From NCBI GenBank assembly GCA_050084515.1, contig CM114274.1:3472001-3536000 (forward strand): a DNA stretch of 64,000 bases, written 5' to 3'. The notes beneath the pieces were generated by a model that did no database searches, was not told the origin of the DNA, and saw nothing but the letters and a program-made list of their open reading frames with translations. This document shows positions 20,925-33,874 of this stretch, piece after piece (the stretch's first letter is position 1; every line of letters starts with the position of its first letter). Source of the DNA: Blasia pusilla (lineage: Eukaryota; Marchantiophyta; Marchantiopsida; Blasiales). The translations under genes were made by a program, and so were the position numbers.

Positions 20925-23900
20925 GTATGACTCGTTATCCACCTTGGTTAGCAAAGTTAGTGGCTTCGCAATTGAACTAAAATCCTTGACATACTATTAA
21001 TAGAAATTAGCCAATTCCATGAATGCACAAACTCAACTCACATCTAGATGGCGTGGAATATATGAGATAGCCTCTACCTTCGTCTATTGAATACTAAGGT
21101 CACTTGGGTATATTATATGACCAAAGTAATCAATCTGGTAGTAGAAGAACTTGCACTTGTCTAGATGTAGCTTCAACCCATGTACTTGAAATTGTCGAAA
21201 TACCTCCTCTAGATATCAATTGTGCTCCTCAACCGTGACACTAAAGACTATGATGTCATCAATATAATATGTAAGAAAATCTAGACTTGCCAAGATCCTA
21301 TCCATGACCCTCTAAAACTCTTCCCAAATTTTCTTTAACCTAAATGGTAAGAACCGCCACTACTACAAATAATCCTTTCCATTAGGATCGATGCCGTAAA
21401 ATTTTGTCTTTCACCTATCCTCCAATTTAATAAGCAACTGATGGTATCCAACTGCAACTCAAAGATCTAACAAACTTAAGACCTTTATATTCTCAATAGC
21501 ATCAATAAAGATTTATAGGTTGGTAGTCTGCACACATCCGCATATCTGTCCAATTATCATGCACATCTTCTTGGCAAGCATGATATTTGCAGATGCATAC
21601 TCTCCATGCGACATCTCCACTAGTCATGCTCCAACCAAGTCTTGGCTCTTGCTCTGAATCAGGGCCCTCTCCATATCATTGTACCTTTAGGATCTTTGAA
21701 AGATCGACGTGTTGCTAGAGAACTCAATGTAGATCCATGGACCCTTAAGCGTACCCAAATCATGCATAATAAATGAAAAATAACTCTTATGACTCATAAG
21801 AAACCGATGTATTTGGCGCGAATCTCCTCGTATCAACTTAGGGTCCATATCTTGCTCCCTAGTCTCCATCGTGAGTAGTACTAACTGCTTCATGACTTTC
21901 TAGCACGCGTGTTTTGATTGCTATGGTGCAACCCCATCTCGAAGAACAACACTTGACTCCTCCCCTATAACCAACTAAGAACTCTCATCTCCTATTGCTC
22001 CTTGCTGTGTAGGACCATGAACCACACTCGCTACTATGGTTGCCATCTCTTGACGAACCTGCAAAACATCCCAAGAATATTGAAGAAGTCCAAGGGTGTC
22101 TCTCTCAATCACGCCTCATATGTCGATCTCCTTGGATCTTGACCCCAACCATTGCTTGAACCATCTCGATAAGTACGGGGCTAACAAGTCCAATAGAAGT
22201 GACCTATCGCAACCTCATCCGAAAGTGCTCAAATAGCTACTCCTAATCTGATAATCCACGTCAAGCAGTTCAAGTCCATTGCCTCACCTAAGTCAGGACA
22301 TTGAGATGCCTCTGATAGTAATGGTATTGTTGTCACTCCTGTGAGAAATCCTATTGCTCACTCTCTCTCATCACTGTTGGGTTCCACCAAATGATGTGCA
22401 TGGTCATGCATTCCAAACCAAGCCAGGACTCATCTCCTTTTAGGCATAGGAAGCAAGAAAACCAACAAGTGTGGGAAATGCTAGCATGTGACATGCCAAT
22501 CCGGTTGACCATAGTTAATGGAGGTCGATCATCGATTAACGTCCATGATCCAAAATAAAATCCACCAACAAGTGAGAGGATCAGACGCTCCACGAACACA
22601 TACACCCTCTACAACATCTCATGTAGTACCAAGTTGGTCCATTATAGACGCAGGCGTTGTGCTTGTTAATCCACACTCGATGCATCAAAAAATACAACAT
22701 GATCAATCCATGCACGAACTTGATGGGCACTCGTCACTACACGTGATCTCGAATCACCCAAGATCAATACAATCTTGATCTAGAATGTAAGGTAGAGAAT
22801 GGGATTGATGCTCTTACAAGTGTCACAGGATCCTCACCATCTCTCAAAATAATATGGACCAAGTATTAGCTTAACCACCACCTTGTCTAGCACTTGACTG
22901 GCCAACATGCAACGACCAAATCAATGATCCCTACTCGATCCAATTCCTACGTCCCTCACAAGGAAATATCCCTAAGTAAAGAACTCTGATACCCTTGCAC
23001 GATTGACCTAGATAACAAGTCAGGTAAAAAAAGTTGTAACTTTGCCATATATCGGAGTGCCTTGCAATATCAACTTGGTCCACTATACAAATACAGTGTA
23101 CACACACTCATGGATGCAAAACAATGACCAATCTAGTGTTGATCCCTCCAAAGAGATCCAATACTTGAATATCCTCCTCTATGGTACGCCACACAATTGG
23201 TGTGATGTCCAAGGGTGATATCGTAGCACTCCCTTGATCAACCTTGGGCTCCTATGATTTGTCCCACTCTGGTGCAAACTTCTCACTACATGCCATCTGC
23301 TTGTGCTCATCGACTAAGCATGGAAGATCCTCACTCGATCTCCACAATGACATCTCTCCTCCACGGAATGATGTTGCTATCATAACACTCCTCTTAATTC
23401 ATAGGGGTGTCAGTAACGAGTACGTCCCCTATATGGATATGACCCTCAATCAAATCATTAGGCCACAAGATGGCGCTATTGAATGTTTTTCCCGATTAGC
23501 CATCTCTCTCGGTCCTCGCTCTATCATTCCATTCATGAATCGAACGAGTTATGATCTAAGTCGTCCATCACCAGACTTCCATCCTAGTCTATAGGACGCT
23601 AACTCCTCCTAGTAATCCAAGGAAAAACACATTGGGTACAACACTAATCCTCCAACCAAGATATCATAGGACTTGGAGTTGGTCACTATTGCCTTGTCTT
23701 GGACAATCCCAACCATGATGTCATGTCAGATGAGTCTATGGTGCTAGCCAAGGTGATACTATCTCCACGCTCATAGAGCATAGCCGCTAGCCAAAAACTC
23801 TAGATGGGTGTATTTCTCAATGTTGTAACATCAAACTCTAAATACCGAGGGGCGCGATGTAGAAAACTGCTAAAGAAGCATAACTTGTGGGAAACAACTT

Positions 23901-24410
23901 TCATACTCACACATCACCATGGAGAAAAAAAATTGCAATGAGAGAAAGAATGGAGGCTGGTCCCCTTCTCAATTATATAGGGTATGTACAAGCAACCCTT
24001 ATCCTAATCTTAACCATAGTCTCAAGTTAGACTAACTGTGATCAACTAGCCCTAGTTAAGATAATTGCACTTAACCGACTAACCAAGATTAAGCTTCCCT
24101 ACTTTGTGTGAGTACCAAGTGTAGCAGTTCGGATGTCTGATGAGCTTGACTATAACTTAGTCTTCAATACGCAGTACATAGTAGTGACCATCTCCAACAG
24201 CGTACTTGACACGAGCTCCACTTTAGCATAAAAAATTGGAGTTGTCACACTTGCTTCTCCCATCGCCCAAGTTTTCGCACTCGCTTCTCCCATCGCCAGT
24301 TGTGTTTGCACACCACAAACATCCATCCTTAGGGAACTTTGATTAAGACCCATTGATGGGATCCTCATCGCCTCGGACAAAGTAAAAGATTGAGGAAGCC
24401 TAGTCTATCG
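20925..24410 (-). mobile_element. Gypsy copy 2, RT to spacer part, including methyltransferase remnants
   Basis: Follows copy 1 from its RT (6320) to its Gag-protease spacer (9880). RT landmarks are recognisable but shattered (the IDD box region near 21260). The methyltransferase runs about 22270-23140: motif I is well kept (VLDLFGGINT, near 23130-23160), motif IV has lost the catalytic Cys through a small deletion just after DLVVACWP (near 22900), and the DDRPPLTMVNRIG segment lies at 22490-22540. Gag is absent. This copy is older than copy 1. Confidence 0.85.
23852..24168 (-). repeat. Solo copia LTR inside gypsy copy 2
   Basis: Reverse complement of the LTR at 20563-20885 (plus strand TGTAGAAAAC ... 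GTCTTCAATA), inserted between spacer sequences of gypsy copy 2. It contains the same TATA-like stretch. Clear target duplications could not be confirmed. Confidence 0.8.
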
Positions 24411-26771
24411 AGTGGCATCCCAAAGGTATTATATGACTCACTTATTGAGTTTTCTATGATAATTTTGAATTTTGTGACTTGACGCTAGTGCATCGCACAA
24501 GAGTTCTTAATAGTTAAATCAAAAGGATGTGATGTTTAAGTTCGTATTTATTTGATATGGCTCTTGTGATGAGGGGTGGGTGGAGGTGATAAAATGCGTA
24601 AAGTTGGAGGTGAGAGATGGGTTAGACGTACATGAGTTGGGCAAGAGAGGTGGGAGGTTGAATTGACAAGTGTCGAGATTGGGAGAGGGAGTGGGAAATA
24701 TCTTATGTATATTTGTTTGCCCTACAGTGGACTTTGATTTTGGCTTTAGAGAGGAAGGGAGAATGTAAGGAGGGAGGGGTTTTTCAAGTGGGAGAGAGAG
24801 GTTTATTTATTTATTTAATCTTGCATTAGAGTATATTGAACAAGCATGGTTATCACACATATTTGCACATCTATAAGTGAAATAGACACTTTTGGGTTAA
24901 AACCAAAGTTATGATGTTGAGGAATATACAAAGATTTCTCTTACACTACAAAATAATCCACTTGGGCACATGCATGGAAACGTCTTGCTTGTAATTTGCT
25001 TTCCATTGAGTAGAGGAAAAAACTACAATCAAGAAGGTAGATTGTCACAATAAGCCTCCAAATTCTAGCCAAGGTCTTGAACTTAGAGGCACACTATTTG
25101 GGTGTGATGAAGGGGGAATATAAAGGACTATTTTTGTTCTTTTATTCAACACACTAAAGGTATCTCAACCCCACTATACATATAGGCCGATATAGCTAGG
25201 TCCAATGAAGTGGCAGGTAAATTTTAGCCCCATGTGGACACTATAATTTTCTTGTTAAATACGAGGCCGAGCTCATTTAAATTTTATGTTTCATCATATA
25301 AAAATTTGTTGTATTAGCTTGGAGAAAGAGTTTTGAATAATTTTAATAATTCAACTTATTCCATAATCTTCACACAAAAAAGATTTTCTCCATGCAATGA
25401 CCTTTTAGAGGTCTTATATGCGCTATGTTATTAATATTGGAAGAAAATAGAAATGCGAAGAAATACATGTCTATACTAATAATAGAAGGATATGCCTTTC
25501 TAGATGTTTCGCCTCCATATGACACTTGTTCACTTCAAACTTTATTTTGAACTTGATCACCCAATTTTGCATGGAAATTTTGAAAAGTAAATCGTACCAA
25601 AATTTGAACTATTCATTAGTCACTTTAGTATTGTTCTATATTCATGAAATAAACTCAAAATTTCTCAAGAAAAAATCTCCCATTCTTATGAAGAGCTTCC
25701 AAGTGGTAGAGGGAAGAGTGACACACCCATATGGGGGTATTCCCTAAGAATATTAGAATGCTCTAGGATATCTATCACATGGGGGCTATTTTTTTAACCT
25801 CTAATTAACCTTTAAATCCGAATTTTCTTCCCTTGGTAAAAAAGTAAGGATTTTTCCATAATCGCTCTCTTCTTAAATTTCTAGTCTAGTATATCGTGTC
25901 CACAAAAATCATGTCACCCCATTCAAGACATTTTATTGTCTCCTTTAAAGTCCCTTACCTTACTTTATGGCCACTTTATGAATAATGTTATTAACTTGGC
26001 GTTTCTTTTGGCGTTTGGATTTATATGGAGAGATAATATCAAGATTTATTATTTATGTATCTTAAAAGTCAGTTGCAACGGACGAGAGATTTTCTTTTAT
26101 TTAATATTTTTTCGTAGCACATACATTGACTTTTCAAACCTTGAAAAAATGTATTACTAATTTAAATTTCTTTCTCAATACATTCTATTGGTGGTATCCA
26201 CAAAGTTTTAGTTTTTCCCATGCATATCACCATAAGCCAATGAGAAATGAAATCACGATTTTGAAGATCACTTTGAGGTATATCTTCATCACGAGACATT
26301 TTTCACTCTCACAAATATTAAATACTCACCCAATTTTCAGGTTATGACTCCATTTAACAACCCATCCTAAAAGGACATAAACCCCTTTTATAAAAGCCCT
26401 TCGGTGTAGGCATTTAGAAATTATTTTGCACACAATTTCCTAAAAGCGTGGTGTTAGGTGTAAAGTTTTATGATGATATTGTGGATGTATTTGTGAAATT
26501 CAATAACATGTTAAAGGTTGTATTGCCATGTAGAAGCATAACTAGACTACCTATGGTACTCTACCCCTAGCATGAGGTATTAGATTATTATGATTGGTTT
26601 AAAAAAAAAGAATGTAAAATGATTTTTCTACTATTATCTAGATCAAATTCAGACTACTTGGTTTCTGATCTATGATAGAACTTGAGGAGCTTTCCTAAAT
26701 GGTGACAACTTCAAATGGCTACACGCGTCTTTTTGAGTTTAGGAATTTATGACATATGGAATTTATTAATT

Positions 26772-26808
<37 letters not shown>

Positions 26809-29640
26809 CAGGACCAGACGAGTATGTATATACGCTATCGTCCACGTCACGGTCCCTTCCGCGTCCTAAATACTATCATTCATATATTTGGAGAGGCTCC
26901 CCATGTCCTCCCAACATCACACGCTTAGAATTTAACGTGATCAAAAGAGGCAACATTGTGAGTATTCAAGAGAAGGTTGGGTTTTCATTCGGAGGGAAAT
27001 ATTTCCCATCAAATTTATAGTTCCATTATTTTCAAATTAAAAAAATAAATTTCAGTTTCATTGATGTTAATTTTTTTCTAATAATTTTAGAGTCAGTAAA
27101 AAATCTCAAAATTTTCTTGACATAAAATGTAGTAATATTTTATATATTTTACATATTATATATATAGTAATATTTTACATATTATTGTAATCTTGTAAGC
27201 CTGGGATAAACTTAATTTAAGACTTACTCTTAGGAAGGGGATATAATTAATTTAAGACCTACTCTTCATAGACCATGGATATTACACTTACTCGGATTCA
27301 TTTACGACTGCATTTTATAGAGAGAGCCCTTGAATGGGTCTTCACTCGAAGGACCAGTACATACCAAACATTGTCGGTTGGTAGAAACCAGCAACGTTTA
27401 GTTTATTTTATTTTTCACAAAATTCCCCCTTTAAAGGGCACCCTAAATGGTTTTAGATATTTTTCATCCTCAAAGCTGACCGAGGAAAAATTGCTGGGTT
27501 ATGGTGACCCCTGGGGTTAGCCTTGTAGTCGGGAAATATTTTTTACATTCTCCATAGGATTTTTTTAGGAATGATGATGATGCATAGGATAAAATGAAAA
27601 AGACTATTAAAGATTTCCACGACTATCTCGGGTTAAATATTATTTCTTTCTTTCATCCCAATGAAAACTAGTATCTATAATGCGATAAGATATGGTATTT
27701 TGTCGATTTCACGGTAAATCGATAAATTTCGAGATCTGAACGGTCATGTAAACAGGTGTCCAATTTATGAGAGAAAAAAGACGAAAATAAACGAAAATCT
27801 TTAACAAAACGAAAAAAAGAAAAACCACATCTGAGTGATTTGACCGGTAGGAAAAAGAAAAGAAAGACCTCTTTTACGTATCCCATGTTTTAAAAGGCGG
27901 TGAGGCTTCCCAATTGCTTCTTCCATAATCTATATCTCTCTTAGGGTAGGATTAGCTGGTCCAGCTCCTCGTACACAAACAATGAATGAATGATCTTCTG
28001 CTAAGAAGGCCTAGCCATACCCTAGAGGGCTCCACACTTATGTGGCCTCAGCGTTGGGTACATGATATCTCGAAATGATCTCCCTACAGCTTAGGCTTAG
28101 CTAGAAAAGTACATTTGTTTGTACTGGAAATGGATGGAACCGTTTCTCAAGTTTCTCTTCTCTTCTCTTCTATTTTCTTTTCTTTTCTTTTCGTCTCTTT
28201 TCTCACGTGCATGCTCGCGTTTGGAAGGCGATAGCAACGACGACTTGAAAAACGGTTGGATATGATTAGAGCAAATTTGTGAGGGAGGAGAAAAAAGTTC
28301 TTCTAAAACTATGTAATAATCGTGTGTTGTTCCCAACTCCCATGTAGGAATCATAGTTTCCACGTTTACTTTTGCACGAGGTTCTCCTTTTGTCCATCAT
28401 TTTTCTTTTCGGGTATGACGGATTCGCTGATGATGTTTCGAGGCTATGATTGAAGTGGGGGTGAGCATCATGAAAAAGAAAAGGAGAGCTCTTGAGTGCG
28501 TGTGGTGAGCTTCATTAGAAAGAAAAGAAGAGCTCCATGTCATAAGAAAGTGGAGAGCCACTATTGTTTGGGAGGAGCCTCACGCTATGCATCATGGGGT
28601 TTTGGGACTCGGAATTCCCATGGGTTAAACTTGTTGAATTTTCGAAAACTTAGGGTTTCTTTTTAGTGAAATCAAAGATGTCCTATGCCCTAGGAGCTAG
28701 ATCTAGATTAAAAAGAGAGATGGAGGAACCCATCGGAAGCACAAAAAGGGGGGGGACATCGAAGAGAGGAGATCACTAAGGCGTCATGTTCTTGTCGAGG
28801 GGAAAGGAAGAGTGGGGAGGAGCCCCTAAGGACTAATGCCACTAATTTATAATTCCTTCCATCTTAGGAGGCAAGAGCTTTGAAAATATCTTTTCACCAT
28901 GTTCCTTGTTTCTCTCATACCACTTGTGGTCGAAGAGAAACACGTTCCGTTTGGATCTTGTGAGTCTTTCCTTCGTTGAAATTGATACACAAACACCTTC
29001 ATAGTGGTTTCTCCGTAGAATTGTAAGGTATTAAAACAAACTCTCGTGACTAAGGAGAAACGGAAGGGATCCAAAAAGGACAAGAAGAGACAACACAAGA
29101 ACTAGACTACTAAAACACCATGCAACCTTATGGACACAAAGCTCTCCGTTCGGTGAAATAAAAGGAGCACATGACCATAACCATAACCCCCATGTTGAAT
29201 TACACCACACGGACCACCCAAAGATAGAAAAATGAACACATCCAGCAAATATGGACAAGGAGCCACCAAAAATAGCCCACCAAGAAAGAGAGCAAAATTT
29301 TGAATACACATGCATGTTGTTGTTCTTGTCACCTCTCATGGAAACATGTTAATTTAGCTCCGTGCATGCTGTTGTCATGTTTCATGGAGCATCTTCATTT
29401 CCTTTCGTTCGTTTGCAGCATCTCCCTCCCTCCACTCCCCACCAAGACCTGTCGACCAGACAGCAGCAGGTCGGTAGGTCTGGTCAAAGCCTCCTCCTCA
29501 CAAAAATCCTGATGGGTTTTCCATCAAAGTTCCTCTTAAAGTTTATATTTTTCCTCGAAAACATATCCAGAGTCTCGAGTGCTCCAGAAAGCGAAGGGGA
29601 AGATCCATACACCCGTCCATTTCCGCTATAGCTAGGGCTC
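24411..29640. other. AT-rich spacer without recognisable genes
   Basis: No ORF here reads as protein and no element family of this window is recognised. It contains a (TA)n run of about 30 bp (26776-26804), a CTTTT-rich stretch (28150-28200) and poly-A/T-rich segments at 27030-27180. Old, unidentifiable repeats are likely. Confidence 0.5.
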
Positions 29641-29812
29641 CTGCTATGATCCCGGGTTCGGCGTTTGGAAGAGAGAGTGAGATTAGTCGGGAGAAGTACA
29701 CAATGATCGAGGGCGTGCGTACTTGCAAGAACATCTATCTTCAGCTAGCTAGAGCCTACTCTAGAGTGTTGTGCACACAACCGAGAAAACCAATTATACA
29801 AGAACTCGCTAT

Positions 29813-29865
29813 AGTAGTAGTAGTAGTAGTAGCAGGAGGAGTAGTAGTAGTAGTAGTAGCAGCAG

Positions 29866-29907
<42 letters not shown>

Positions 29908-30012
29908 CAGCAGGAGTAGTAGTAGTAGTAGTAGGAGGAGGAGGAGGAGTAGTAGTAGTAGTAGTAGTAGTAGGAGGAGGAGGAGGAGTAGTAGTAGTAG
30001 TAGTAGTAGGAG
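29813..30012. repeat. Compound trinucleotide microsatellite (GTA/AGC/AGG)n
   Basis: About 200 bp of GTA runs alternating with AGC and AGG blocks; the pattern GTA(n)-AGGAGGAGGAGG repeats two to three times, a higher-order arrangement. All three plus frames and the minus frame stay open here, giving homopolymeric Ser, Val or Tyr ORFs that are artefacts. Confidence 0.95.
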
Positions 30013-30059
30013 GAGGACCAGCAGCAGCAGTAGCGTATGTAGCCCACAGAGCGCATTAG

Positions 30060-33000
30060 TACTTGCGATTAGTTAGTTAGCCTACGAAGACTACTACATT
30101 CGCAACGCTTTGAAATTCCTTTGTTGTTTTTGCGAGGGTTCGAGGACTGGACGAAAGTAGTGTGGACGTTGGAGATTGTTTTGTCCATGCTCCTAAGCAA
30201 AAATAAATAAATTGTTCTTGGGGGGATTTATCAAGAAAAAGCTTGTGCGACTATGGGTAGGGATGGTGGTGGCGCTTGTGGTGTGTAGATATTAAAACAT
30301 AATATTTTTTAAGTCACCGGGAGTCAAGCATTAGTTTTGAGGGTCAATTGAATTATTAAAGAAAAAATGCAATAATTTAAATTATTCGTCGTCTTCCTTA
30401 ATAAACCCGTTCCAAGCATAATTGAACTCTTAAAACACGCATACAATCCCCAAAAGGTAATTTTATTTATTTATTTGCCCATACCTAGCTACTCTACGTC
30501 TAAGTAGGACTTGTGCCACACACACATTGGGCACAAAACATAAAGAGAACCCATGTCCTTGTACACAATTATGCCAAAAGCAAGCGCGTGGGAGAGTGCT
30601 TTAATTTAGTGTTTGCCATATTTCCTAGCGTGCTAAGAGGGTTTAGGTTTGTGCATGTAGCAATTGGAAGCTCTTATTTTATTTTATTTTTTTATTCAGA
30701 GCAAGTGATGTGGATCGTGGACTATCATTCATTCAAGGATGGCTAAATAGTCCTCTATGGAGTGGCTAGGCATAGTGGTGGGCACATTCCAAATACATAA
30801 ATAATAAAAAAGGAATTAATATTGATTTTTTTGAGTCAATCATCTTATCGTATGAATCCCGAAAATTTATGTTATGGAGTGAGATTAGTTTAAGGGAAAG
30901 AACATGCCTAACGTCCTATGGAAGGGGAGATCTAGATGAGTCACATGCCCGTGGTACAAACAGGAAAGAAAATTATCTTTTCCCTCCCAAAGTTCCAAAC
31001 GGTAACTCCCCCCACTCACAAATTCTCAATTCTTATGAAAAAAATTCTAAAAGGCTATTAAAAAGAAATGAATGAATTGTGGGGTGCTACTGTTCAGTCT
31101 CGGAAGAAAAATGGTTCATATATTTCCCTTTCGAATTCTGCATCTATTAAAATCGGCTTACCTATCCATAAAATATGAAAAGAAATTTCCTCTAAAAAAA
31201 AGAAGAGCGTCAACTAACCAACTCAGTCGGGCAGATCCCCGGGCCGGCGTCGAAAGAGAAAGCGAAACGCCAAGGTATCTACCCATCGCCAAGCTCGCGT
31301 AGAAAGGATCCGGCCCTTGACTAGTAGCCGCAAACCAAGCTAAACCGCCGCCGGAACACGGTACTGGAGCGTGTATGCCAAAAGCCGACCACGCTACTAC
31401 TCAAACCCGCGATGGCCAACTAGGAAGGCCGGCGATTCGCTCTGTCTGGCGGGGGCGGAGGCCGTGTTCCGTAACCCAAGGGTCGGTCGCTCCGGTGACC
31501 GGTCAGGTCGTGGCACCACCCGTGGAGAGTTGAGTAACATCGAATCGAAACGACGGGGGTGACCCGGTCACCCGCGTGTTCAGGGGGCGAAATCGAGAGG
31601 TGACTCAAGGGCAGGAGGAAGGAGGTCGAGTAAAACAGACTCGAGCTCAGGTTCCCCGTGGAAATAGGTGCAGCTAAGTAGAGATGATGATGGTCGCGAC
31701 AGCAGAACATCTGCTGATGCACCAGATGAGAGTCGGCGACATCTAGTCTCTTGTTTCAGTGCGCCTACGGGTTGAAGAAACAGGCGCAGCTCCAGGTCGA
31801 TGAGGTCGGGGTGAACCGGTGACGAGTGGGGGAATGGTACAGGGAAGTGACTGAAGGAAGGTGGGGCCAGGGATTTCTGTAGCAGCTGACGGGGGAGGGT
31901 TGATCCGATCCACCAGAGAGCAGAAGTTAAGGGAGGGAGAGGTGATCGATTGGGAAAGTAGCTCTCGGGAAAACTGCGGACATTTTGTCCTTTGAAAGGA
32001 TGTTGGCGCCTTAGACTGTGGTGGAACCAAGAAAGGTGTTTGGGGCTTGTTCATGGGAACTTGAAAGGGAGGAGGGGCAGAGTCGATCCAACATAGCTAC
32101 ACCTGGAAATGGACTTTTGTCGAGTAGTTACTGTGTCGTCGAAAGAAAACATCAATGTGAGAAGGGGCAGAGTCGATGCACCGTGCTGCATAGAAGTGGA
32201 GCGCAGCGGTGTTGTGTTTCTGAGGGGCGGACTTCGCGAGTGTTGGGAAGCAAAATCTTGAGAAGCATGAGTTCAGATCAGTTCTGAACTTCTAGTGCAC
32301 TCCGATCTAGGGTGCTGGCATGGCCGAGAGTTGTAAGCGGGGAACGACTAAATTGGCGCTTTATGACGAGCTCAAGTGCAACTCCTCACAGGAATCTTGT
32401 ACCCTAGCTAGGCTCGGAACCTTGCTTTCCTGCCGTCACGAAGCCCTTTCCAACCCCAGCGGTCGGCTCCGAGGCTCGCTGGGCCTTCCAACATATTTAC
32501 ATTTTCACACGCACCCACCTTCCTCTTGCATGCCTCTCGCTCCTCCCTCTCTTACTCGAGTCCCGCTCCCTCTCTCCCGTCTCTGCCCCCTCTTTTTCTC
32601 TCTCTCTCGCTTTCCTGAGCCACGCGCGTCTCTTTAGCCATCGAAATTTTACAGGAGATACAGTCCTCGCCTCCAGACAGCCGCATCAAGAAGAAGTTCT
32701 TGCAGAGTGAAGAGAGTCGAAGACTTGTAGTCCGTGCTCCAGGTTTCTCCGAGACTTGTTTCTTCTTTCTATGAACGGGGAGGTCAACATACCTATCGGG
32801 ACACGAAGTGCGCTGCTTCGACCCCTCTTTATTCATCCCTGCCAGAACACCCAATCGGAGAGGGGAGAACTTCTCGTCTCCTAGACTGTGGTGATTCTTC
32901 TTGCCAATTTCTTCCTGCTTTGTCCACAACTCCTTGTGTGTCTGAGGTCCCGACAACGACTGTCGCAACTCCGGAGACGGTATCTTCTCTTTTCACGTTT

Positions 33001-33874
33001 GATGCCTGTCTCCCTTCTTCGGTCTGTCAGTGAGGAAGCTGACGCGATGACGATGTCTTCTTTCAGACTCTGAGCGAGCCCGTCGGCTAGCACCTATGAA
33101 GCTCTCGTGGTGCAATTCTTCGGAAGGGTTTTCCAGTCTTTTCCTCTCTCTCCGCCTGATCTCCGGAACCATTGATGTTCGCGATGGCCGGCGTGGTTCC
33201 TTTGAAGGGTCCGTAGACCGGCTAGCAACCATCGAACTAAGGTCTCGACGATCAGATAGACTTTGATTCATTCCCCTCTTCCCGTGGCTACGGTATCTAA
33301 AGATTGCTCGGATTGATTCTTCATTAAATTTCGTTTCCTGGAGCTCTCCGTACCTCCGTACCTCCGGAGCACGCTAATCAAAACATATCCGGTCCGGTTG
33401 GGTGGAAGCTAAACATGCACGTCAGGAGCGACACAATTGTGGGGGAGCGGGACTGGATCAACCCACTTCATGAGCAGACCTGGTTTCAGGCATTCCGTGT
33501 TCCATCCACACGACGACCATCAGAGGAGGAGAAGGCGGAGTCTGTTTGTGGACCTTCAGTAAGCGCTTCCCAGAATTTCTGACCAGCTCAATTCGTGCTT
33601 GCTCTGGATCGCCTGTGCAAAGTAGTCGCGTGTAGCTAAATACATAGGATTCCTCGGAGCCCGAGCCCATGGAGCATCAAACGCAGGCCTTCAAATGACG
33701 GGAAAAACCAGATAGCTGTCTCCGCCGATCATGACAACCACTTCTGCAATTTGCGTGAGGGCTTCGCATACTTTACGCACCTGTAGGGTGTAATTTAGGG
33801 GTTTACGCATCTTCTAGTTTCATCCACCAGTGCATGCAGAGAGGAGTTTGAGCGAGTGAGTGTTGAATTTCCCC
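30060..33874. other. Upstream region of the GRAS gene
   Basis: AT-rich up to about 31.2 kb, then markedly GC-richer to the GRAS start. The GC-rich part has many short overlapping ORFs on both strands but none with recognisable protein features. It has CT-rich stretches (32500-32620), which are common in plant promoters and 5' leaders. It probably contains the promoter and a leader; no TATA box or start site could be fixed. Confidence 0.4.

Noticed and set aside
29745-30076. Long Ser-, Val- and Tyr-repeat ORFs
   Set aside because: They are translations of a trinucleotide microsatellite open in several frames on both strands.
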